Assembly: GCA_041678645.1 (NCBI GenBank)
Contig: JBAYNT010000027.1
Span: forward strand, 1-7,810
From: WOZL01 sp041678645
GTDB taxonomy: Bacteria > Patescibacteriota > Dojkabacteria > SC72
Length of the DNA: 7,810 nucleotides
Direction of reading: 5' to 3'
Both the position numbers and the translations under genes were made by a program. The notes under the pieces are model-generated. The model made no database searches. It was not told the origin of the DNA and saw only the letters and a list, made by a program, of their open reading frames with translations. Position 1 is the stretch's first letter; each line of letters starts with the position of its first letter. Positions 1 through 6,057 of this stretch are shown here, one piece after another.

Positions 1-220
1 TTATAGCACCTCCGAAGGCGAAGTTCTCTGCCAAACCTCCTTTTGAGTTAACCACCCTATGGCAGGGTATACTTTTAGGGTCTGGATTGTTATGTAGAGC
101 ACGACCTACCAAACGAGGATTGTTAAGTTTTAATTTATCTGATATCTGGCCGTAGGTAGTTACCTTACCAGAAGGCACTGTTTTTACTAGTTTATATATT
201 CTCTTATAATCATCGTTCAT
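1..220 (-). CDS. O6-alkylguanine-DNA alkyltransferase, single-domain, partial (C-terminus beyond window)
   Basis: MGMT/Ogt family: transfers alkyl groups from O6-alkylguanine in DNA to its own cysteine, a one-use cytoplasmic repair reaction. The 73 visible residues cover the DNA-binding winged-helix region (VPSGKVTTYGQIS, residues 15-27), NPRLVGRAL at 34-42 with R36 at the place of the arginine finger, and the active site PCHRV at 52-56 with catalytic Cys53. They then run through AENFAFGG and leave the window at position 1. Cys53 is present, so this is an alkyltransferase rather than an alkyltransferase-like (ATL) protein, where it is replaced. The N-terminal RNase H-like domain of Ada/Ogt is absent; the protein starts just before the DNA-binding domain, a common short form. 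The ATG at 220 is the only sensible start, since an ATG at 234 meets a stop within five codons. It lies 17 bases after the upstream stop, so it is probably last or late in the ArsR-led operon. No Shine-Dalgarno is visible. Confidence 0.92.
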   Translation of the reverse strand, partial: MNDDYKRIYKLVKTVPSGKVTTYGQISDKLKLNNPRLVGRALHNNPDPKSIPCHRVVNSKGGLAENFAFGGAI

Positions 221-237
221 AATAGACGTTTCATTTG

Positions 238-1467
238 CTATTTCTCTAGAATTAAAAGGAGTTCATCTCCAATATCTTTATTAAAACCAGAGAAAGCTCT
301 TTTGTTAATAAAGATGATAGGGTAATGCTCATAGGAATTTGAAATACCCTCGCTTGCTGAATTACTCGCTTTGTAGGAGTTAAGTTGTGATACAAAATCG
401 GTATCGGTGGTTAGGTGTTGTTCATATTCAACATCATTTTCTCCTAGGAAATCTATTAACTCTAAACTCATAGGGTCACTGTTGTTATGAAATACTGTAA
501 TTTGAATCTCCTCCTCTTTGGTTATTATACTTTCTCCCTCGTTTAAGTCTTCTACCTTACAGGGATTGGTTATGTTTTCCTCAAGCTCGTATGCTATCTC
601 AGGTCTAATTTTCTCTGGAGTGTATGGAGCATTCCTGTTTATTGGTATCTGCCAGATAGGCATTGTCTTATCTATACTTCCTATGGTATCTAAATCTACC
701 CAATCAACGTCATAGCTATCCCAAAACTTATGCCACATAGCATTCCATCTTTCCTTGTACCCTCCAATATAGGTGTGTGATACTCCCATAAATTTCTCTT
801 CCTTTATTGCCCTGTTATACTCTTTTTCCATATCCTCTGGTGAGCCATTTCTTTCATAGAAGCTATAATCACAGAAACTTCCATACTTAAATTCTGGAAC
901 ATCTATGTTAGATACAGATATTATCTTGACATCGTATTCTTCTGGTTTATACACAGTAGTTGCTAATTCTGTAGTTCCTCTTGCTGTCACATATTCAATG
1001 CCTAAATCATGGGCTACCTTAATGGTGTTTTCATCAGAAGCCATATATCTGGAGCTTATTATCCTCGGAGTTATATCGAGATATTCTTCTGATGAGTTAA
1101 TCATCTCTGAGATTATCTCGTACTGTTGGTCATAGGGCATTCCCCAGAACGGTTCTGGATCGTAGGAGGGTGCAATTTCTATAACTCCTGTTTTAAGTAT
1201 CTCCTTTATTACCGCAGAGTTCTTTTTAATAAATGGAGTGTTAATCATTAGTATTCCATGTATATCTCTCTCTTTCATGTCATTTGTCATATTAATTAGG
1301 CCATCTGTATTATTAAATTCTATGAGCAACATCATTGCTTGAGGAGTATGTTTCTCCTCGCTCTCCCGTTTTTCACAAACAAACCTATTTACTAAGTAAT
1401 ATTCTAGGGATAGTATGACTCCTACAGATATTACAATGCTGAAGATAAGGAGTAACTTTTTCTTCAT
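238..1467 (-). CDS. Membrane-anchored polysaccharide-deacetylase-like protein with C-terminal glutaredoxin-like domain
   Basis: 409 residues. A lysine-rich start and one hydrophobic segment (about 4-24) suggest an N-terminal anchor with the rest outside the membrane. Residues about 45-300 follow the NodB polysaccharide deacetylase pattern: beta strand MMLLIEF, a motif-2-like EIAPSYDPEPFWGMPYDQQ (97-115), and a motif-3-like SSRYMASDENTIKVAHDLGI (138-157). The metal ligands look lost: the family's TFDDG is here IEFNNTD, and the H-x3-H pair falls on PSYDPE without histidine. Residues about 322-408 resemble a glutaredoxin: ITVFHNNSDPMSLELIDFL has the beta1-helix1 pattern, and YPIIFINKRAFSGF (382-395) has the cis-Pro strand and GF ending. 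The CPxC motif has become DPMS (331-334), so no redox cysteine remains there. The gene starts 10 bases after the ArsR stop with no Shine-Dalgarno, so it is cotranscribed. The domain calls come from pattern matching; catalytic loss is inference. A binding or chaperone role is possible. Confidence 0.72.
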   Translation of the reverse strand: MKKKLLLIFSIVISVGVILSLEYYLVNRFVCEKRESEEKHTPQAMMLLIEFNNTDGLINMTNDMKERDIHGILMINTPFIKKNSAVIKEILKTGVIEIAPSYDPEPFWGMPYDQQYEIISEMINSSEEYLDITPRIISSRYMASDENTIKVAHDLGIEYVTARGTTELATTVYKPEEYDVKIISVSNIDVPEFKYGSFCDYSFYERNGSPEDMEKEYNRAIKEEKFMGVSHTYIGGYKERWNAMWHKFWDSYDVDWVDLDTIGSIDKTMPIWQIPINRNAPYTPEKIRPEIAYELEENITNPCKVEDLNEGESIITKEEEIQITVFHNNSDPMSLELIDFLGENDVEYEQHLTTDTDFVSQLNSYKASNSASEGISNSYEHYPIIFINKRAFSGFNKDIGDELLLILEK

Positions 1468-1477
1468 TTTTATTTAT

Positions 1478-1768
1478 TTAATAATTTAAATCTTTTCTAT
1501 CTATTAATTCAAAAATTTCCCGCACAATATCTCTCTTACAAGGTCTTAAGTTGTACATCATATGTTTACCATTTCTTTTGGCTTCAATATATCCCATATC
1601 GGTAAGAACTTTAAGGTGGTGAGATATTAAATTGTTTTTAAGTTTAGTTTTATTTACTATTTCACAAGCACAGGTGTCTTTTTGGTAAAGCATAGAGAGG
1701 ATCTTTATTCTAGCATTCTCAAGTAGTTTACTAAGGACATCTGGTTTTATTTTTCTACTGCTATTCAT
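1478..1768 (-). CDS. ArsR/SmtB-family winged-helix repressor
   Basis: 96 residues, the usual length of this family of dimeric repressors that leave DNA when they bind metal or become oxidised. LLENARIKILSMLY opens the fold. DTCACEIVNKTKLKNNLISH (31-50) is the sensor helix plus the start of the recognition helix-turn-helix, followed by HLKVLTDMGYIEAKRNGK (51-68) and the beta wing ending MMYNL. C33-x-C35 sits where ArsR/CadC carry the ELCVC metal-binding motif; C77 is a possible third ligand. I cannot tell from sequence whether the signal is arsenite, another metal or thiol oxidation, but the neighbours (glutaredoxin-like, DsbA-like, AhpD-like, MsrA) favour redox or soft-metal stress. It is the first gene of the minus-strand operon, divergent from the DsbA-like gene, with a strong promoter and a perfect inverted repeat over its start. 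The ATG at 1768 fits the family N-terminus. Confidence 0.93.
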   Translation of the reverse strand: MNSSRKIKPDVLSKLLENARIKILSMLYQKDTCACEIVNKTKLKNNLISHHLKVLTDMGYIEAKRNGKHMMYNLRPCKRDIVREIFELIDRKDLNY

Positions 1769-1786
1769 TTCAATCTATATTGAAAT
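1767..1786. promoter_or_regulatory. Perfect inverted repeat, probable ArsR operator
   Basis: ATTTCAAT-CTAT-ATTGAAAT: two 8-base arms in perfect inverted repetition around a 4-base spacer. It overlaps the first two bases of the repressor's start codon, its presumed transcription start and the edge of its -10 box (1784-1789). The TTCAA/TTGAA half-sites and the position over the promoter are typical of ArsR/SmtB operators. Autorepression is inferred; the repeat is seen directly. Confidence 0.75.
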
Positions 1787-1812
1787 ATAGTGGATGAGAT
1801 GAAATAAGTCAA
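1784..1812 (-). promoter_or_regulatory. Sigma70-type promoter of the arsR-led operon
   Basis: On the minus strand, TTGACT (1812-1807), a 17-base spacer, then TATATT (1789-1784). Spacing is ideal and both boxes are close to consensus. The predicted transcript starts about 9 bases before the ATG at 1768, so the leader would be very short and lack a Shine-Dalgarno. The operator-like repeat overlaps the -10 box. Confidence 0.7.
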
Positions 1813-1835
1813 GGCGTGCAGATGAGCGTTAGATT

Positions 1836-1865
1836 TAGACACGTCAGATAGAATGATGATACAAT
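1836..1865 (+). promoter_or_regulatory. Candidate promoter of the DsbA-like gene
   Basis: TAGACA (1836-1841, five of six consensus bases), an 18-base spacer, then TACAAT (1860-1865). Predicted transcription start is near 1872, leaving a leader of about 30 bases before the TTG at 1904. It lies back to back with the arsR promoter, whose operator is about 50 bases further upstream, so joint control is possible but unproven. Confidence 0.5.
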
Positions 1866-1903
1866 GTGCTGCTGATTTCTTTCTTTAATTTAGCACATAT
1901 ATT

Positions 1904-2935
1904 TTGGCAAAAAAAGATAGTAAACTTCAAAAATTCCTTAAGAGCAGTGCAATATTATCCGGCAGTGGAGGGATAGTAGGGTTGATTCTAGCATTAAGCG
2001 GTATATGTTTACCCTGTGTGCTAGTACCTCTTGGTTTGATCGGTTCCATATTACTTTTTCTTTTCTCCTTCATATCTGATTATAGATGGTGGTTTTTGGG
2101 TTTCTCAGCCATTTTACTTCTTTTAGCATTAGGTGCAAAAAGAGTAACGGTTTGTGAGGATGGTGTATGTAAAATAGATACAAAGCAGAAGAAAAGATTC
2201 CAATTTTCATTTTCTAATTTTAAGGCAAATCTCTCTAAGTTAAACAATTGGAAAACATATGTTGCAATACCTGTAATCTTACTTTTTGGAGCATTACTTT
2301 TTACTGTATCTCTTTCTACTCCTAGAAAAGGTCAAGTGGAGAGATTAGAGACAGAACAAGATATTGATCCATTTGAGGGTTTTCCTTTTAGGGGGCCTGT
2401 TGATGCTAAAGTAACTATCGTAGAGTATTCCGACTATTTCTGTCCTCCATGTCTGCCTCTGTATGAAGATGTCATACAACCGACTCTCGCTAAGTATGAT
2501 GGAGATGTCAGATTCGTTTCTATTCAAGTTAATGTTTTAATGGATCTAAGCTATTTATCCACTCAAGCATCTTACTGCGCAAAAGAACAAGGAAAGTATT
2601 GGGAGATGCATGAGAAGTTAATAGGGAGAATCCGACCGTATGTAGATAGGCCAAAGAATATGGAGTTGTATGTAGATATGAAGGCACTCTCGCAAGAGGG
2701 CACTTCTGAATATTTCACACAGATGGCTGCTAGTATAGAAGGAATAGATAAAGAACAGTATTTGAAGTGTATGAATTTAGAGAGATATGCTGAGGAGGTT
2801 AGTCGGAACACCAAGGATTTTCAAAGACTAGGTTTTGATGGTGTGCCTGTTCTTATTATTAATGATAGATACTTCACAGGCTCTCTGACTAAAGAGAGTT
2901 TAAGTAGGGAGATAGATAGAGCGCTTAGTAGATAG
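1904..2935 (+). CDS. Membrane protein: MerT-like N-terminal segment fused to DsbA-like thioredoxin domain
   Basis: 343 residues. A basic N-terminus (MAKKDSKLQKFLK) is followed by hydrophobic segments at about 15-33, 37-57, 62-78 and 118-137. The motif SGICLPCVLVPLGLIG (32-47) with C35/C38 resembles the cysteine-bearing first helix of MerT/MerC-type transporters. A second pair, C84 and C89 (VCEDGVC), follows the third helix. Residues about 155-343 form a DsbA/BdbD-type thioredoxin fold: KVTIVEYSDYFCPPC (169-183) with active site C180-P-P-C183, helical insert about 185-300 with C225 and C289, and the cis-Pro strand GFDGVPVLIIN (310-320, P315). The expected role is extracytoplasmic thiol oxidation or exchange, perhaps passing electrons or metal through the N-terminal cysteines. 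TTG at 1904 is the only start after the in-frame stop at 1886-1888; no Shine-Dalgarno. Segment count and charges do not give a clean topology. The DsbA call is firm, the MerT resemblance moderate. Confidence 0.85.
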   Translation: MAKKDSKLQKFLKSSAILSGSGGIVGLILALSGICLPCVLVPLGLIGSILLFLFSFISDYRWWFLGFSAILLLLALGAKRVTVCEDGVCKIDTKQKKRFQFSFSNFKANLSKLNNWKTYVAIPVILLFGALLFTVSLSTPRKGQVERLETEQDIDPFEGFPFRGPVDAKVTIVEYSDYFCPPCLPLYEDVIQPTLAKYDGDVRFVSIQVNVLMDLSYLSTQASYCAKEQGKYWEMHEKLIGRIRPYVDRPKNMELYVDMKALSQEGTSEYFTQMAASIEGIDKEQYLKCMNLERYAEEVSRNTKDFQRLGFDGVPVLIINDRYFTGSLTKESLSREIDRALSR

Positions 2936-2986
2936 TGTTTGTTAATAGTGAGACTCTTCTCTTTAAAGATGATACAATTGTCGAAT

Positions 2987-3583
2987 ATGGAGAAAGGAAA
3001 AAGGCTATATTCTGTATTGGAATCTTACCATATTCTTTATGATGGTATGAGGACTATCAAGTACTCTATCAAAGCTAAAAAGGAGGGGGGAATTACTCCT
3101 CAGTTTACAGAGAGGATTATGTTAGCAGTGACAGAAGTGAATGATTGTCCTGCTCGTTCTTTTGTACATACTAAGATGGCTCTTGAAACAGGAATGGACA
3201 GTGAGGAGATACAGAATATGTTGTCAGGGGCTTTTGATAGTATACCAAAAGAGGAGTTACCAGCAGTTATGTTTGCTCAACACTATGCAGATAGTAAGGG
3301 CCATCCCTCTAAGGCATCATGGGAAGAAGTTATTACACAGTACGGAGAGTCAAAGGCCTTAGCTATTCTTGGGACAATTCGTATGATTATGATGGGCAAT
3401 GTATATGGGATTGTTTTAGGATCTTTTGTTAATAGATTTAAAGGTAAGTCAGATAGTAGGAGCACTATTTTCTATGAGGTGTTGATGATGATATCCGCAC
3501 TTATTTTTATCCCTGTAGTTTTTATTCATGTATTATCCGCTTCTCTGTTGCATATCCCAATCATATCCTTTGAGGAAAAGTAG
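2987..3583 (+). CDS. AhpD-like / carboxymuconolactone decarboxylase-family membrane protein with altered CxxC
   Basis: 198 residues from the ATG at 2987. FTERIMLAVTEVNDCPARSF followed by VHTKMALETGM is the core of the AhpD/CMD family, with Glu42, Cys54 and His61 in the E-x11-C-x2-C-x3-H pattern. The second cysteine is Arg57 (CPAR), encoded by CGT, one transition from TGT. AVMFAQHYADSKGHP and IRMIMMGNVYGIVLGSFVNR complete the helical domain. A hydrophobic segment near residues 165-189 ends the protein, as in related membrane-linked CMD proteins. Normal family members use the cysteine pair for peroxide reduction or thiol relay; loss of one would leave at most one-cysteine chemistry. I chose 2987 because the homology-like part needs nothing earlier and TACAAT lies 8 bases before it. 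In-frame TTG 2939 (3 bases after the preceding stop) and ATG 2969 are alternatives, and none has a Shine-Dalgarno. It follows the DsbA-like gene, probably in the same operon. Confidence 0.85.
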   Translation: MEKGKRLYSVLESYHILYDGMRTIKYSIKAKKEGGITPQFTERIMLAVTEVNDCPARSFVHTKMALETGMDSEEIQNMLSGAFDSIPKEELPAVMFAQHYADSKGHPSKASWEEVITQYGESKALAILGTIRMIMMGNVYGIVLGSFVNRFKGKSDSRSTIFYEVLMMISALIFIPVVFIHVLSASLLHIPIISFEEK

Positions 3584-3591
3584 CTTTTGGC

Positions 3592-3603
3592 GAAATATAT
3601 TTC
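3592..3603. repeat. 12-base perfect palindrome upstream of msrA
   Basis: GAAATATATTTC reads the same on both strands. It lies between the AhpD-like gene and msrA, about 30 bases before the msrA -10 box. It shares AT-rich GAAAT/ATTTC arms with the arsR operator but not its spacing, so it could be a regulator site or chance in AT-rich DNA. Confidence 0.3.
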
Positions 3604-3633
3604 TGAAATGATGTCCGATATATTAATTAGACG

Positions 3634-3639
3634 TATAAT
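3634..3639 (+). promoter_or_regulatory. -10 box TATAAT five bases before msrA start
   Basis: A perfect TATAAT ends five bases before the msrA ATG (3645), which would put the transcript start at or next to the start codon, giving a leaderless mRNA. No good -35 is visible at 16-18 bases. GGAG at 3640-3643 is only one base from the ATG, too close to act as a normal Shine-Dalgarno. Confidence 0.5.
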
Positions 3640-3644
3640 GGAGT

Positions 3645-4163
3645 ATGGAAGAAGTAATATTTGGTGGTGGATGTTTTTGGTGTCTAGAGGCTATATTCCA
3701 AAGAATAGAGGGGATTGAGACTGTAACTCCTGGTTATGCAGGAGGAAATACAGATAATCCTACATACGAGGAGGTATCTACAGGTGACACAGGTCATGCC
3801 GAAGTTGTTAATGTAAAATTTAATCCAAATAAAATTACATTAGAACAGGTATTAACAATCTTTTTTTTAGCTCATGATCCTACTACATTAAATAGACAGG
3901 GTGCTGATACAGGGACACAGTATCGATCAATTATTCTTTATACAAATGATAAACAGAGAAAGATAATTGAAGAAGTTATGAAGAAGGCTCAGGGAAAATA
4001 TAATAACCCAATAGTTACAGAGATTAAAGAATTGGATAGATTTTACCAAGCGGAGGAATATCATTTAGATTACTACGGGAGGAATCCAAATGTAGGGTAT
4101 TGTAGATTAATTATCAAACCGAAGTTAGAGAAGATTTTGGATAGAGAAAAAAGATTGTACTAA
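3645..4163 (+). CDS. msrA: Peptide methionine-S-sulfoxide reductase MsrA
   Basis: 172 residues, full length for the family. It reduces the S-epimer of methionine sulfoxide in oxidised proteins using a thiol donor. GGGCFWC (7-13) carries catalytic Cys10; PTYEEVSTGDTGHAEVV (39-55), HDPTTLNRQG (77-86), GTQYRSII (90-97) and FYQAEEYHLDYY (133-144) are the substrate-pocket signatures. Cys153 in NVGYCRLIIKPKL is placed to resolve the sulfenic acid formed on Cys10. There is no fused MsrB domain and no signal peptide, so it acts in the cytoplasm. The start right before the first beta strand (MEEVIFGGGCFWC) is typical. It follows the AhpD-like gene by 61 bases and has its own TATAAT, so it may be transcribed both alone and with the redox genes upstream. 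All key residues are present. Confidence 0.98.
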   Translation: MEEVIFGGGCFWCLEAIFQRIEGIETVTPGYAGGNTDNPTYEEVSTGDTGHAEVVNVKFNPNKITLEQVLTIFFLAHDPTTLNRQGADTGTQYRSIILYTNDKQRKIIEEVMKKAQGKYNNPIVTEIKELDRFYQAEEYHLDYYGRNPNVGYCRLIIKPKLEKILDREKRLY

Positions 4164-4393
4164 TGGTGAGATATACACGTCTGTACAAAAAAAGAATCAT
4201 CATCCTGATATAATTAAAGTATAGAAACTATAAAACAAGAAATTTGTATAGAGGGATTGGAAGAAATGGCATACAAGATTGTTGGTAATGAGTATAGAGA
4301 GTATGAATAAGTATTTTATGTATATCACTATAGCCTCTAAGCCTTTATAAAATAGTTTTATGTTTCTCGTCTGCCCACTTCCTCAAATCAGAC
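4164..4393. other. Convergent intergenic region, no clear gene
   Basis: Between msrA and the convergent dehydrogenase gene. A start-poor open stretch (4218-4307) ends in MAYKIVGNEYREYE from the ATG at 4266; I see no promoter or ribosome site to support it, and it could be a remnant. Small inverted repeats are present: TATAG-AAA-CTATA (4220-4232), ATAAAA-TAG-TTTTAT (4347-4361), and GTCTG/CAGAC arms (4369-4373 with 4389-4393). None has a T-tract on the plus strand, so I see no clear msrA terminator. Confidence 0.5.
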
Positions 4394-4428
4394 AAAAAGA
4401 GACGGCATAAAAAGGGGATAGCCGTTTC
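4394..4428 (-). terminator. Rho-independent terminator of the dehydrogenase gene
   Basis: On the minus strand GAAACGGC (4428-4421), a 14-base loop, GCCGTCTC (4406-4399), then TTTTT (4398-4394). The stem is 8 bp with one G-T wobble and is GC-rich at the loop side. It begins about 30 bases after the stop codon at 4458, the expected position. Confidence 0.72.
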
Positions 4429-4457
4429 GTATGAAATTAATAAGGAAACAGAATATC

Positions 4458-5297
4458 CTAGATCTCTGGTGGTATATCCTTTTGCTTCTTCAACTCAAAC
4501 AGTGATAATCTATTCATCAGCCAAAAAATTGTTGGGTCAGAGACTTCTCTTACAAAAGAAATAAAAAAGCTGTCAAAGGAGGTCGGGATAACCTGTTTTT
4601 TAAAAGTAAAAGAATCCCTAATAGCAATTTTTACCAAACGTTCAGGTTTAATAAGTAGCCCCAATCCAACACCAAGCTTGCGCAGCCTCTGCGACAAAGG
4701 GAAGAAGTTAGTATCCACTCCACTAGGACAAACCACTGTTACACCGACATTACTTCTTTTAAATTCATAAAAGATGGAACGAGAAAAATCACGTATATAT
4801 CTTTTTGTAGAATTATACAGATGGGTTCTTGGGAAAGTCATCCATGCAGAGGCTGAAGACATATTTATAATAAAGCCTTTTTCTCGTTTCACCATCTCCT
4901 TGCCAAAGAGATACGCCAACATTGTTGTACAATGTACATGCAGGTTAAGGATTGATTCAACCTCTACTTTAGGGAGAGTTTCGAACTGACTGAAAATTAG
5001 CATCCCTGCATTGTTCACCAGAACATCTACCTGAATACCCTGTTCTTTACAGAAGTTATAAACATTTTGTGCTGCATTAGGAACAGCTAGGTCTTGTATA
5101 AATACCCAAGTATTCACACCATACTGTTTCTCTAGAGATTGGGCAACTTCAGACAATGCACTTTCGTTTCTACCTACTAAAACACAATCAAGGCCCATAT
5201 GGGCAAATTCGTTCACGAAAGCTTTACCGATACCTCTGTTTGCTCCAGTGACTAAGGCTGTCTTTATCCCATTGGGAGTTTTTACTTTTCTACACAT
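4458..5297 (-). CDS. Short-chain dehydrogenase/reductase (SDR), NAD(P)-dependent
   Basis: 279 residues, the usual size of a classical SDR: an oxidoreductase with a Rossmann fold acting on alcohol or carbonyl substrates. Visible signatures are the cofactor loop TGANRGIG (17-24), VGRN (41-44, an arginine after beta2 that favours NADPH), QDL (68-70), NNAG (95-98), Asn118, Ser148 in NMSSAS, and Y161-NST-K165. PSGVDT (191-196) is the nicotinamide-contact segment. The catalytic Asn-Ser-Tyr-Lys set is complete. The C-terminus (about 215-279) is hydrophobic in places (FDSFFISFVREV, TIFWLMNRL), as in ketoreductases or 17-beta-hydroxysteroid-dehydrogenase-like SDRs that sit at membranes. The substrate cannot be told. 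It has its own -10 box and terminator and no operon partner. The ATG at 5297 gives a short N-terminal lead before beta1. Confidence 0.94.
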   Translation of the reverse strand: MCRKVKTPNGIKTALVTGANRGIGKAFVNEFAHMGLDCVLVGRNESALSEVAQSLEKQYGVNTWVFIQDLAVPNAAQNVYNFCKEQGIQVDVLVNNAGMLIFSQFETLPKVEVESILNLHVHCTTMLAYLFGKEMVKREKGFIINMSSASAWMTFPRTHLYNSTKRYIRDFSRSIFYEFKRSNVGVTVVCPSGVDTNFFPLSQRLRKLGVGLGLLIKPERLVKIAIRDSFTFKKQVIPTSFDSFFISFVREVSDPTIFWLMNRLSLFELKKQKDIPPEI

Positions 5298-5304
5298 TTG
5301 CTCA

Positions 5305-5310
5305 ATTATA
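5305..5310 (-). promoter_or_regulatory. -10 box TATAAT before the SDR gene
   Basis: A perfect TATAAT on the minus strand ends seven bases before the ATG at 5297, placing the transcript start at or within a base of the start codon. No strong -35 is seen (a TTCATT-like hexamer is the nearest). This suggests a leaderless transcript. Confidence 0.5.
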
Positions 5311-5341
5311 CATCAAGACAATCATTAATGAAGGGGTCTTA

Positions 5342-5355
5342 TTGGGATAACCCAA
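5342..5355. repeat. Inverted repeat TTGGG-ATAA-CCCAA
   Basis: Perfect 5-base arms around a 4-base loop, lying between the end of the kinase gene and the SDR promoter. No T-tract follows on either strand, so it is a poor intrinsic terminator. It could be an operator for the SDR gene, about 32 bases upstream of its -10 box, or an mRNA 3' hairpin for the kinase operon. Confidence 0.3.
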
Positions 5356-5383
5356 ATATTAGAGTACATGAATGAGATCTATA

Positions 5384-6055
5384 TTAAAGGGACTGATTGA
5401 TTATCTGCTTGAGCCTTTTCTTTAATTCTGTTTTTACCATTTTCAGTGAGTTATTATAATCATAAATTTCTTTGTGATTTCTATTACATTCCTCTATCGT
5501 AAAATCATGAAGTATTCTTGCTGTTATAAACTCTTCTTCGCTTAATGTTCTGCTATGTGTTGGTCCACAGAGCATTCTTAGATGCTGTTTGGAATCTGTT
5601 ACTTTGTTGTAAAACTCTATTATATGGATATTGGGATTGGGCTCTATTAATCCGGGAAAGACATGATTGCCATCTATTATAATGTGTTGTTTCTCACTTG
5701 CAGCAAAACTTATAACGCTGTTTATGGCCTTTGCAATGGGGCCTATCTGTTTCAAAAAACGATTTGTAATTTCTTCTCTGTTAGCCTCTTCTCGCGGATT
5801 TATATATTTGCCAACTTTATATAATTCATATGTGTGTGAGGTTATCAACTCAATATCTTCATTAGTAAGGTAATCACCTATGGAGGACCGTATAATCCCA
5901 GTTGGGAGATTTGTTGTATATGCGATTAGTTTAGAAATTTCCTTGCACGTAGTAGATTTCCCTGTCCCAGCGTATCCTCCATACAGGATTGCCAATGGTT
6001 TTGTAATTTTTTTATTTTCCCACATTTTGTTAAAAGTTTTTATTGTTGTACTCAT
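5384..6055 (-). CDS. P-loop kinase resembling 2-phosphoglycerate kinase / zeta-type kinases
   Basis: 223 residues. LAILYGGYAGTGKSTTCKEI (21-40) is a Walker A P-loop (G-x4-GKST, K33) at the N-terminus after a short lead. HIIIDGNHVFPGLIEPNP (124-141) corresponds to the strand of 2-phosphoglycerate kinases that usually reads like IIEGVHxVPG, with D128, H131 and P134 visible. SSIGDYLTNEDIE (57-69) sits where that group binds its acceptor, and the basic stretch KQHLRMLCGPTHSR (156-169) could be a lid. ATP-dependent phosphorylation of a small metabolite or nucleotide is likely; the acceptor is unknown, and 2-phosphoglycerate, a nucleotide or a sugar nucleotide are all possible. The gene begins 2 bases after the stop of the NDK-like gene, so the two are translationally coupled and probably act together. 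No Shine-Dalgarno is visible. Confidence 0.8.
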   Translation of the reverse strand: MSTTIKTFNKMWENKKITKPLAILYGGYAGTGKSTTCKEISKLIAYTTNLPTGIIRSSIGDYLTNEDIELITSHTYELYKVGKYINPREEANREEITNRFLKQIGPIAKAINSVISFAASEKQHIIIDGNHVFPGLIEPNPNIHIIEFYNKVTDSKQHLRMLCGPTHSRTLSEEEFITARILHDFTIEECNRNHKEIYDYNNSLKMVKTELKKRLKQIINQSL

Positions 6056-6057
6056 TG

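Noticed and set aside
1..220. Alkyltransferase-like (ATL) protein without alkyl transfer
   Set aside because: The PCHRV active-site cysteine is present, while ATL proteins replace it.
4218..4307. Small open frame ending MAYKIVGNEYREYE
   Set aside because: Only 14 residues from its ATG, no promoter or ribosome site, no recognisable family.
4369..4393. GTCTG/CAGAC hairpin as an msrA terminator
   Set aside because: 15-base loop, 5-bp stem, and followed by A-run rather than T-run on the plus strand.
4458..5297. Horizontal transfer of the SDR gene from base composition
   Set aside because: GC varies from line to line inside the gene and overlaps that of its neighbours; no mobile element or repeat flanks it.
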